DNA of 64,000 nucleotides. Origin: Ophioderma brevispina (Eukaryota; Echinodermata; Ophiuroidea; Amphilepidida; Ophiodermatidae). The stretch lies in contig JAMKCH010036015.1 of the NCBI GenBank assembly GCA_023653785.1, forward strand, positions 62,001 to 126,000. The letters run 5' to 3'. Position 1 is the first letter of the stretch. Each line of letters starts with the position of its first letter. Shown here piece by piece: positions 1-10,430 of the stretch. The translations under genes were made by a program, and so were the position numbers. Below the pieces are notes generated by a model, which was not told the origin of the DNA, made no database searches, and was given only the letters and a program-made list of their open reading frames with translations.

Positions 1-1849
1 AGTTATATTTCACCATAAATTTAGAGTTGGTGTTTTACAACTACTTTATCATGTACACAATGTGTTTTTTATCCCAAAAATACATGTATCAAGAAAAAAT
101 GAGAAAAGTATGAGAAACTTCAGGGGCATGCTGTCTGGAAAAAGCAAAGCTCAAAGCATGTCTCCATTTCAATGACCATTTATTACTTAAATGAAGAAAC
201 AGGAAGATGTTGCATAGCTGCCCTTTGTTATGGAGCTTGTAAGTGACACCTAGATAGACCTTTTGTCCTTCATAAGCGACAAAGAGGCTACATGAGGCAG
301 CCCTTTATAACAATACCAAAATACCTATTAGCTTATGCTACTAAATTATATAACCGTCTTCACACCAAGCAATACAACACAATGGCCCATGACCGCGCTA
401 TTTATATCATGAGCAAGTCGCTATGAGTAAATAAAATCACAATTCCAGTGACGCAGTTCAATAGCTTTCATTCACCATTGTATTGAGCAAATACACCCCC
501 TGTATTTTAGTATGATTTATGATACCCAGGACATGCTAGTCAGCTGTTGTTAACGTGTGCCCATCCACGGCTACTGAACTGAGCCCTTGGTTGATTAGCA
601 TGTCTTACCTCATAGTGATGTGGATATGGTATGTATGTAAAAGGATGTTGTTGTTTTGGGCAATTCCATTTAGTGTTCAGGCCCCCCAGAAAACAAAAAT
701 GCCAAAATGAGGTCTTTCATATATATGTTGCTAAATAATATAGTGCACATCCTTGCAAAGCAGCATTGTGGTTCTTGAGGGGGAAAGGGTTCATATTTAG
801 AAATTTCAAATTCCCATTGAAGCCTGTATTATAATTTTACATAAAAAACCGACTTTTTGGGAATTTATGTAAAGTGAGATTTTTTGAAACCAGCAAAAGT
901 TCATCCGTTCTCATGAAAACTATAGAGGGCGCCCTTCATTCCTTATCCGGCGATGTCCTTTGGTCAAAAAGGACTGCTGACCTGAGCAAAAAACAAATCT
1001 GAGGTCAAAGGTCACACAGTGGAGTTCCTTTATTTTGACATATGGGGCTGATATTTGCCATGAAGGTAGGGACAGTCTGCCGTTTGCTATCAGAGATTCA
1101 GAGTGACCCAAAATGTCATCTAGAGGTCAATAGAGGTAATCCAGCTATACTTCTTAAAAATTAATCGATGCGCTGCTTAGCATTATCGCACCTTACTACC
1201 AAACACGCTTATACGCACTTGGGCGCAGTCTAAATCGTGCACATTTTCAGACACAGCGCATGATGTATGAACAAAACAAATCTCTTACACTGATACACAA
1301 AATACTGGTCATATAAGTTGACATACCAGGCATTCCATGTGAGACTTGTTTGTGTTGTAGTTTATTGATACTTTATACTTCTAGGTTTACAGAGTATAGG
1401 CAAGAAAACCAAGTAACTGCAAAACCCAGGTAATTGCCGCCATATCACATGTTTTGAACAGAACTTTGATATTTTATGGGTGAGTGCATAGAGTTCGATT
1501 TTTTTTTAATATTAAAAATGCGCATACCACATTAGTTTTCAAACCACTCATCAGCTTTGAGACTTTGTTTTTTGCCTAAACTGGGTTTACAAATCCAGTT
1601 AATGTGCTTGTGAGTCTGTTGCTAGACAGACTCGCATTCAATGGAGTAAGGTCATTCTATGTTATATATTTATTGTATTTAGGAAGACTGAGGCATGTAA
1701 ACAAATGACATCTGGTGTCGACACTGCTAATGGAGAGATGTGTACAGTGGTTTTTCAATACACTTTCTCTGTTAGTCAGTATTCAACTAACTACTAACAG
1801 CAGAGTACCAACTTCAAAAATGGGCGAATTCTCCAAGTAGTTGTTGAGG
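1..1849. other. No gene recognised
   Basis: AT-rich non-coding sequence. The part at about 985-1135 contains AGGTCAAAGGTCA (1002-1014) and AGAGGTCA-type half sites, a diverged relative of the array at 35690-36250. Confidence 0.5.
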
Positions 1850-2175
1850 TTGGGAATGTGGCGAAACCCCGTAAAATTCACTCTGCATTTGAAGCCTTTC
1901 CCCCTCTTAAGAGCACCAAAGTGCTCAGGGCACCGCTGTGGAGTGCCTTAGGCTGCTACAACACAACAAGTAAATCCAGAACGACAAGAAGGCTTTATGG
2001 GAAGTCCGATTTTAGATGCAGGAGGAAACCAAAGTTCTCGGAGAAAACCTGCAAGATGGGTATGGATCAGCAACCAAATTCACATACGACACCTAGGCTC
2101 CGCAGGGGATTGAACCCGGGCTGCATTGGTGAAAGGCGAGCAGAAGAACCACTACACCAACCCGCCCTCCCAGGC
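1850..2175 (-). mobile_element. tRNA-derived SINE with V-/Meta-like central domain
   Basis: On the minus strand, box A TGGTGTAGTGG (2149-2159) and box B GGTTCAATCCC (2106-2116) sit in a tRNA-like head at about 2095-2168, resembling tRNA-Glu: the anticodon-loop region reads CCTTTCACC. The acceptor stem does not pair well, so it is not a functional tRNA. Downstream on the minus strand, at about 2060-2000, is a TTTTCTCCG...GGTTTCCTCC block like the conserved central domain of V-SINE/MetaSINE families. The tail runs to about 1850. The family name is inference. Confidence 0.7.
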
Positions 2176-3480
2176 ATGCAGGTGATTGATCCATCCCTAG
2201 TCTTAACACACCTCAACCAGTATCGTCGGAGCCGCATGTCGAAGGCAAATCCTTCGGCCGAGCGGAGCGAGGTGTCTTTGCGCAAATAGGAATAGTTCTG
2301 TGCAAGCATAATATGTCAATCAAAGTATTATGCACTTATCAAAAAGGGGACGGCTGGAACTTGTACTATCTGATAGCCGGGGAGTTGATCTTTTTTTTGT
2401 ACTGGGCATATGCCGGGACTTGTTCGTGGAGTTCACGCATGTCAAAAAAAGCCGGGATTTGCGTCGCGGACAAACGAGCACAGGGTCCCGTTTCGGCTCA
2501 TTGCTGTACCCATCTTCGAAAAGCTGACCTCTAGACAACCCGAAAAAATGAATCGCAAATCAGGTTTTTGACGCATTTTGACGCTTTTGTCGACTAGCAG
2601 GGGTCGCGCGACTCGTGGCCGGGGCTGACATAAAAATGTGTGCACGCATGGCCGGGATTGGCCGGGCACATGGCCGGGAGTTTAAACATTTCAAAAACAC
2701 CACCATTCTGTGGAAAGTCTGCGTCATCACCGGGTACCCAGGGCCGGGGCATTTTTGATGCGCGTCATCATAATGGGAGATTGCTACATACTAGTCTGAT
2801 GCTCGTACCCAAGATATCTTTCAATGAACCCTTTCTTTACCACAAGACACATTACCGACAGTAACACAAAACAATGCGACAGACGGTAGTATCAATTTGT
2901 TTGACGCATGCATCTACAGTGCCTTAGTCGTATTGCCCAATCCGTTCCCAGGAAAGTTATAGAAGATTTATCGCGAAAAATAATAGACAAAACACCAAAA
3001 AAACTGTGAAAGCAATGCGCCACGAAAATCACGTGAGAGGACGCATACCAAACCATGTACAGGCGCCTGTACGGGAAATAAAAATAAAGCACGCACCTTG
3101 AGAAAGGCTAATCCATCCCGAAAATAACCCCCACCAAATCGTGAAGAATAAGATTTCAAAAGTGGGCATCATCGTTGTACTAGTACTGTCAAATGTAAGT
3201 CAAAGCTTATTGGCGTATTTTTGCTAAAAATGCACTGGATGTGCATATTTTGGTCTGGCCATTACAGTTGTCATGCCATGCCGGCATGTGCTAGACTTAT
3301 TAGTCTAGCATGCTAGATAGCTCGTGCACGTAGCGTGCACGTCGTCCGTACCTCCCCCTACAACGATACGTGGCGATAGGGCATTGAAAAAGCCGGGCTG
3401 GGTACGCAAAGGATCCGATGCGGAATAGCAATTCAGATCAGTACCAATACAAAAACAAAACTTATTGAAAAATCTTTACC
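2176..3480. other. No gene recognised
   Basis: Moderately CpG-rich with repeated GGCCGGG motifs at 2600-2690 and short overlapping frames on both strands without domain signatures. A palindromic run of CTAGCATGCTAG-like sequence lies near 3295-3320. Probably repeat-derived. Confidence 0.35.
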
Positions 3481-3481
3481 T

Positions 3482-3690
3482 TTAAGGTGCAACAAGATGA
3501 TTTCACATATCCGGTGCCCCTAAAATCGAAAGTACTGATATTTTTGCCCTGATTGTATTGCTTCTATCAAAAAATCTCCCATCTGAAAGGATGTTAAACT
3601 GAGAAATGGTTCCTTTGGTAAAAAATTGTGAAATTTATTATTTTGTATAGAGAGCAAAATGCAAATACGAAATTCAGCCGAGGTAGGGTG
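3482..3690 (+). mobile_element. MITE family A, partial copy (TTAA-bounded)
   Basis: Starts TTTAAGGTGCAACAAGATG and then follows the family seen complete at 21917-22264 (TTTCACATATC, GGTG-CCCCTAAAATCGAAAG, CCCATCTGAAAGG, CGAAATTCAGCC). The right half has diverged or been replaced after about 3690. Confidence 0.65.
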
Positions 3691-4977
3691 TCCAAGTGAT
3701 TTTTACAAGTTGTTTCGTTCCAGGTTTTATTTTTTAAATGAAAGATCTGTCACAAGAAACAAATTGACACCCAAAAAGTTTGAATGGGTAAGACGGTTGT
3801 GGAGTGATGGTAATGGTGCTCAAAATCGTGCTTTTTCGTCTTTTCGGTTAAAAATGTAACAAAGGCCGTAATTGGATGAATTACTCAAAAAATCATTCAG
3901 ATATGGGTGGATGATGAATAGTTTTATGGGTTAGTTCTACTTTGATTATGATAAAAATACAAGTTTCGATGAAGAAGTGACCAATCGTTTGGAGTTGCAG
4001 GCTTTCGAATTTGCCAAGTATGCCTATTTTTGGGATTACCCACAATGCATTTCGGCATATGGTCCCAGGTGAAATTAAACCTGTACAAAACCCTATGGTG
4101 AGTTATTACAGTAATACCAATTTATATGGCTTTTTGAAATGACCATTATATTTTAATTCTATCAAAGCAGTGAACCTGACATTGGTAATTAGTTATGCTT
4201 AAAGATTTCCGAAAAAAAAATTACCGAACGTTCTTCAGTTCGGGTATTTGCATCTTAATTAACCATATTAGGAGAAATTTGAGCAAAACCTTATGGATTA
4301 TAAAGTGGTGTATATTGGGGTGTTGCTCACACGTATCAAGCACATAGAAAATACTGACAAAAAGTAGTCCTGCTGTCTAAATGACTAAGTACATGTTTCA
4401 CTCCATTAGATATGGGTATTCCATTTTTATATGGGGAAATTAAATAATACCCAATGATAATAACTACATGTTACGAACCACTCATCTGAGGAATTTGCAG
4501 CATTGTTTTGCTTTATGCAAGAGAAAATTCCTATTTGGTATATAAAACCATTAATCTCATTATAATAATAACCAAAACTAACAGGCCCAATGAAAGCCGC
4601 TAAAATTATATCAATAAATACATCGGGTTTTCTGCCATTGACGCAATTGCAAAATACCCTTGGGGATTTCAATTGTTTATTTAGGGTCATTAATTGTCCC
4701 ACGCTCTTGAAAAGCTTGTGAAGAATGCAAAACAAGGAGTGGGCCTAGGAGTTTGTACACTGGATATGGAACGAGTTCAAATGAATCAAATGTTGGATTT
4801 AATTTTTTTTTTTTTAAAATTATGTAACAATTGTAAGTTGAATTAAAATAATGGACATTGAATAAGTTTAATAGCATGAAGTAGGGCCTTGACCGACATG
4901 AGAGGTCATCATATCCAAACAGGACTGAGAGATCTTGGCTAAGCACCAGCAAAAAGTAAAGCGTAGGTCAGTTCTTA
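3691..4977. other. No gene recognised
   Basis: AT-rich sequence with short frames only; no domain, splice-bounded exon or repeat family identified. Confidence 0.4.
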
Positions 4978-5252
4978 AGGGTGTGGTGTGTGCTGTGTGA
5001 GGTGTGTGAGCGTGTGTTCTGTGGGTGTGTGTGTGGGGGGTGTGGTGTGTGTGTGTGTGTGGGTGTGGTTTGGGTGGGATGGTGTGGGTGTGTGTGGTGG
5101 GTGTGTGTGGGTGTGATTGTGCTTGATGTGTGTGATGGGGTCCGGGGTATGGGTGCAGTGTGTGTAAGACAGGAAAGGTGAAATAGTGATTATTGAGTGT
5201 GTGCATGGGTGTGGGTGTGCATACAGTCTAGTATGTGCATGGGCATGTGTGT
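4978..5252. repeat. Impure (GT)n / GTGTGGG microsatellite
   Basis: About 270 bp of GT dinucleotides interrupted by G-rich variants. It generates spurious His/Thr/Pro-rich reading frames on the minus strand. Confidence 0.95.
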
Positions 5253-6294
5253 AATAAAAAAAAAATATTTTTACATCATTATCAGCCGACATCCTCATAC
5301 ACACAGCATATCAGATTTACTATGTCTTGGCATCACCAAGTCTAGGCCTGGAATATATGGACAAAGTACAATGTAAATTGCAATGGAGAAGGTTTTTTAG
5401 CATATACTGAATATCTAAGAAATATCAGCTCGAAAGAACATTTTATTACATAGCGCTAAAAATTTTAATGCGCAATAAAACATTGAACCCGGGGCGCCTT
5501 GAAACAATGAAATAACAAAACACGTCAGCAAAGGACCGTGCCTACCGCATGCCACCGCTGGTGCCACTGTCCGACACGGCATACATGCACTGATCTTGCG
5601 CTGACCTTGTACTACGTGCGCTGCAAGGATCTATACAGGAGTCTGTTACATGCCGTTTATAACCTGAAATGCAAGCAAATGTCAATTTTACTCATGATTT
5701 CACCTCTATTTCCATGTCAAGACACTTTAAACAAATTAATAGTACATGATATAATATGCCGACCAGGTCATGAGCACAGGGGTTTTTGAAAAAAGTTAAA
5801 TTATCCGGGAAGATAGTTGCATTCCTCACGATTTCACAGTATATCATATGTATAAATTCCCTCAAAATGGGAGACACAGCGGGAGTAATTGGCTCCAAAT
5901 GGCCCAAATTCCCTCCAAAGGCCAACTTTCGGGAAGGAGCTTCCCAAAATTCCCACTTTTTCGAGCCGATATTGGTTTTAGAGTGGTACGCTGAATAGTG
6001 ATAATAATGAGAATATTTCACTGAGCGCTGTTGGGAAAATACAAGATCACAATCCCGCATGCATACACGCGGAATGACGTATCACTGTATTTTGATGCAT
6101 AGTTCCGGGGGCTCACCCACGTGTCATTCTCATGGGCATCTGGCAATCTAGCGCGATTGGTCAAGCGAAGCTTCATATTGAAGCGTGGGGAATGTATGGA
6201 AAATATGGCGGGACATATGTTAAAAGCGCCCCGGATATCGACCTCTGACCTTAAAAAGGTCAATGGAAAAAAACTAGCTGAGAGGCCAGAGCTT
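5253..6294. other. No gene recognised
   Basis: Unique-looking sequence with a CpG-richer part at 5460-5600 and 6060-6180. No exon with credible splice sites or known motif found. Confidence 0.4.
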
Positions 6295-7403
6295 TTAAGG
6301 CTAATGAAGTGATTCCCCAGTTTCCTTCTTTTTCATTTGTTTTCATGACTGAGTGGGGAATGTTTAATTATTCATTATCATTATTTTCGATTTCATTTAT
6401 GATGGTTTCCAAGTTAACTGCAGTAGTTGTTTGCGGCACAAAACACTATAATTCTGACCAGGACTTCATTTAAACTAAACTTGGTACACATAGAAGTGCT
6501 TGGATAAAATGTTGTTTAGAAAGTTCGTTGAAGGACTGACCTGAATCGGCTGTCACAATCGTCCAGGGAAGGATTACCTTCCTTACCTCGCTATTCACTT
6601 GCACCAACAGATCCGTAAATAAAAAACGTAATAAAGTTTAAAAAACCCGGACGCAAAAAAAAAACATGGACAATGAAACGAAAATGACGGTAATAGAACG
6701 TAACATGGTGGTGCTGATTTATTTCAAAGCAGGGTGGTGGTACAGTGCTAAAACAATAATGACACAAGAATTCGCAAATTATCATGATTATCTAATGTAA
6801 ATTTAAATTTTCAATATATATTTAGGAAAAGCTTCGAAAAATTGACAGTACTTTCCTATATCATTTATTTTGAACGTGCCTAATATAGCGACGTTACACA
6901 GTGCACGGTATTTAGTAACTCCCATTTCAATCCTAGTCTAGACTTTACTACAGGCTGTAAGTGTAAATTCGTCAATTGACTGGTTGAGGATATGCAGCCT
7001 GTAGGAGAGACTAAACCTAGTCTCGAGTCATGAGCGTGTGGTAGATATCATTTAAATAATTAGTCATGAAGCATTTTGCAAAGGACTACATAGTCAATCG
7101 ATCAATCGGTGGCTTAATAGAAAAAACACAGGAAGTAGGTAATTGAGCGCGGGGGGGAACCCAAGTAATTTGGTTATTGATCTTAGAAAACGGACGTTTC
7201 CGATTCTTCTACCCACACTTCGTATAAACAGTGCTTAGAATGCATCATTAGTGAGTAGATCACGTTTAAACAAGTTTTTTGAATTTTGTCTTAAACAGTT
7301 GGAAAATGTGGTTAAATGTGAATTATTGGAAATAATGAATATATTTGATCGGAATTTCTTATGACCGGCAGTCGGGAAATGGGGAATCACTTTCATAGCC
7401 TAA
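6295..7403 (+). mobile_element. Non-autonomous DNA transposon, family D copy 1
   Basis: Imperfect terminal inverted repeats: left TTAAGGCTAATGAAGTGATT, right (reverse complement) TTAGGCTATGAAAGTGATTC. The interior matches 17027-17788 in the same orientation over long blocks, for example TGACCTGAATCGGCTGTCAC near 6537 and GATCTTAGAAAACGGACG near 7179. This copy has about 400 bp (6606-7010) missing from copy 2. No transposase frame. Confidence 0.75.
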
Positions 7404-8116
7404 CGGTATATCATATGCCTTGTTCGGCGTTATGGAAGCCATTAAATAGAAATCAGTGAATTTTTAATAAAATTAAAAAAAATACCTTTCCGTTATGCTA
7501 GAAGCTGCAATTTCGCTAATACTTTGAAGTGTGTACTAAATAATTATAGAACACAAAAAGGGACCTTCTTGTTTTTATCCGGGTGCGATTTGCTGAAAGC
7601 AAAAATGCGAGTGAAGGACAAAAAACGGTGGACCTATGCACGCGAGTGTAGGGTTTCGCGGTAGTAATACGCTGGTGAGTGGCGACTTCAAACCATCCAA
7701 AAATGTTTTAATTTGGACTTTGGTCATTTTTTTTGATATCTATATTAGATTTCATCCTTATGAGTTATATCGTGAATGTTTTTTTTTTGGAACCTATGAT
7801 AACAGCCTCAATATATAGAGCATAAAAAAGGGTATTTTCGTGATAGCCACTACTTGCATTAGCGCAAATGTGTAAGTGACGGCTCGACGTGTGTATGCCA
7901 GACACCCTAGTTCGGTACCGCAACGCAAGGGTTGTATCCCCGGGTCTACAACATAACGTTGCGGGCAATATCCCAGTACAGCGAGCACACGAAATGGAAA
8001 TTTCAAGAGGCACTATGCAGGCGGACTGTTTATTCACACATAGCCCAATTGCGCAATACACAGGGAGTAAGTTAATAAGGCACACTTGCGGCGATAATAT
8101 CAATGCGATTACTCAC
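7404..8116. other. No gene recognised
   Basis: AT-rich first half; CpG-richer from about 7870 as part of the GC rise leading to the candidate promoter at 8.1-8.7 kb. Open frames exist on both strands at 7790-8100 without domain signature. Confidence 0.35.
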
Positions 8117-8156
8117 TTTTGACTGGAAAATCAGCAATTTCTTCGGCTCTATCCAT
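8117..8156 (-). CDS. Candidate small first coding exon (MDRAEEIADFPVK), product unknown
   Basis: On the minus strand an ATG at 8156 in good context (G at -3, G at +4) opens 13 codons followed by a consensus donor AAAA|GTGAGT (GT at 8116-8115). CpG-rich sequence lies upstream on the minus strand. Alternatively it is an internal exon read in another open frame after an AG at about 8174. Downstream exons were not identified, and I do not recognise the protein. Confidence 0.25.
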
Positions 8157-8365
8157 GACTTCGGGCTCCTATCGCCAAGCAGCGGCATTAACCCTAAACG
8201 CGGCCCAGACGGCAATGAGGGAACGAAACGTCTTTGGATTCTTTCACCATTGTGGGTACCGGTCGGAAAGAAAATGTTTATCGTCTGACATCTCGGCCGT
8301 CAAACAACTATTTTTTGTCACGCAAATGACTCTCATTGACCTCATTGCATCATGGGCAGTACTTA

Positions 8366-8512
8366 CCGGAATGTGACGCGATGTTCCTCGTTGCCATATG
8401 GGGCCGTCTTACGGAAAATGACGCGATGTTCCTGTTGCATCTGGGCCGTCTTCCGAATATGACGCGATGTTTCCTCGTTGCACCGGAGTCTTCCGGGAAC
8501 ATGATGCGATGC
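8366..8512. repeat. Minisatellite, ~42-45 bp unit, about 3.5 copies
   Basis: Units anchored by GACGCGATGTT at about 8375, 8420, 8461 and (variant) 8503. On the minus strand two units contain donor-like TTCCG(G)TAAG sequences, so the repeat may create alternative splice donors. Confidence 0.8.
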
Positions 8513-8585
8513 TTTCAAGTACAACACAAAGAAAGAGAACTGTTTGTATAGTATATATAACATATAAAAGGAGTTCATTACTTAC

Positions 8586-8653
8586 GGTTCTGGCTTTTGA
8601 AACGCACTTTTCGCTTTGTTTTTTCGACCACGGCTTCTCGATGGAGCCGCCAT
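8586..8653 (-). CDS. Candidate first coding exon (MAAPSRSRGRKN...), product unknown
   Basis: On the minus strand the ATG at 8653 lies in AAATGGCGGC, a strong start context that also matches the YY1-type element common at invertebrate and vertebrate start sites. It opens 22 codons plus two bases, basic and Lys/Arg-rich (residues 6-15), ending at a consensus donor CC|GTAAGT (GT at 8585-8584). A CACGTG E-box lies about 20 bp upstream of the ATG. The next exon is uncertain; one possibility starts near 8173 or within the minisatellite. The N-terminus looks nucleic-acid-binding or nuclear but I cannot name it. Confidence 0.4.
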
Positions 8654-8699
8654 TTCTATTTCCCGTGAGCCTCCACGTGAAATCCAGGGATGGGGTCAA

Positions 8700-10363
8700 A
8701 TAAGGTCAGATTTGTTTGTAAACAAACCAAAAAGGTCGTTCACACGTGGGTGTGCAGGTTGACCGACTTTACTCTTCTCTGTTGCCCGATCTGCTGCCTG
8801 TGATAATATGAATTTCGTTATTTATAACATTTTATGAGTAAAAAAATATCCAAACCCCGTGTTTATAAAAACGATTTTTTACCTCAGTCAAAGTGAACTT
8901 TTCATAATTCATTTCAAGGATCAAAATTCCCTGCATGCAACATTGTGACTAAATATTTGGAGTCTATTTGTATTGTGTTCTTTGTGCAGAAATGACAATC
9001 TTAATTATTTATTAGACCTATAGGCGGGGTCATTGACTTATGTATGTTATGTTGTGCAGAGTGTTTTATGATCCCCTACCAATAATTTTCTCCACTGACA
9101 GTTTTATGTCAATTTGTCAAACAAATATTTGAAGAGTGTGTTTATTCTTATAGTTGTCTAGCTATTGTCAATTGTTGGTAGTAGGGGACAGGCTAAATAA
9201 AACCCGTACATAGGGTCATGATCCCTTACACGAACAGCTTGTTTCCTACGAAACTGATATTTCTTAGGTGCCCCACAGGATTCCAACATTACCTTCTGTA
9301 TTTGTAGGAAAACATATTGCAAACATATACCTTGAAGCTCTTGATTCTAAACTTTTATTTGAATTCAGCATATTATCTTTATCTGTATTTTAGGTATTGG
9401 ACGTAGTACTAATAAGTCAAAACATTTTGTAGCTGAGATATAAAATATACAAGGTCTCAAGTTTGATGAGGGAGTGGTGTACGTGTAGTCGAGGTTGAGG
9501 ATCGGGTAGTGTAGTACCTCTACCTCCATGTTTACACCATGGACTCAACGTTGGCAAAATGCCACAGGGGCATTGCCCTATACAAGCTATACATGAAATG
9601 GGTCGACGTACTATAAATAAAGATCTCCAAAGTATAGGGTCAATGACCGCGAAATTTAAAAAAACAAGCTCTGGCGCCCGAGTCCTATTTGAAAATCTAT
9701 ATCCACAAGACGCCAGAGATCTTTAAATTTCCCGCCAAACCTTTTGAAACAGGTTGGCACATAATGGTCATCTCGGCTCAGAGGGTCATCTGTACTATAT
9801 TCAGCTATAAGTGACAATGGTAGTAAACATGATTAAGACTTATAATAAGTCTGGGAAACAAAAAATAAATTGATTGGAATTTTGCATTGTGATGCTTGAT
9901 TATCCGACTGTTTAAATGTTGACTCAATCGCCAGAAAATTGTACGAGCGCCACCCTTTCTGGCGACAAACGAGCTCAGCTAAGCTCAGCTCAGACGTGGT
10001 ACTACACGCAAGTCGCGAGGCTTGGTCAGAATCCTGCACCATTTATAACCAGAAACGCTAGCTGGTGTCGAGCCAGAAATTTTGCCTTTACGTGTCCTGA
10101 CATGTTTCTTTTTTGCTCTTTATCTTCACACCGTGATTGGCTGTGGACATTTTGCATGTTGCTTTTGTATTTCTCACTGGCCATATTTAGATGACACGTT
10201 TCCATACATGGCATACCGGGTGACATCATCTCTTTTGGACCCATGTTATGGAATGATATCAAGCGCCGTGCGCAACGCAACACCAAAACAAAGCCAAAGG
10301 AACTTTTTCCGCGGGAAATTAGTATAGAACGAAGAAGCGAAGAAGACAGGTGGGTGAACTTAC
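8700..10363. other. No gene recognised
   Basis: AT-rich with short frames only. An imperfect inverted pair lies near 9600-9760 (CCAGAGATCTTTAAATTTC versus AATTTAAAAAAACAAGCTCTGG), possibly a small decayed element. Confidence 0.35.
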
Positions 10364-10430
10364 GGTACCCATTTTGATATACACCATCTCTTCTAAATAC
10401 AACTTCACGGTGTTTTCCATTGGATTTCAT
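10364..10430 (-). CDS. Candidate first coding exon (MKSNGKHREVVF...), product unknown
   Basis: On the minus strand an ATG at 10430 opens 22 codons plus one base and meets a consensus donor (GTACC|GTAAGTTC, GT at 10363-10362). The 130 bp upstream on the minus strand are relatively CpG-rich. It could start a minus-strand gene running toward lower coordinates, perhaps the same one as the candidate exons at 8.1-8.7 kb, but phases and downstream exons are not established. Confidence 0.25.

Noticed and set aside
2095..2168. Functional tRNA-Glu gene
   Set aside because: Box A and B are good but the acceptor stem does not pair and the sequence continues into a SINE body.
1858..2289. 143-codon + frame
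   Set aside because: Lies on the antisense strand of the tRNA-derived SINE; repeat sequence, not a gene.
4868..5304. His/Thr/Pro-rich minus-strand frames of about 110 codons
   Set aside because: Simply the translation of the GT microsatellite.
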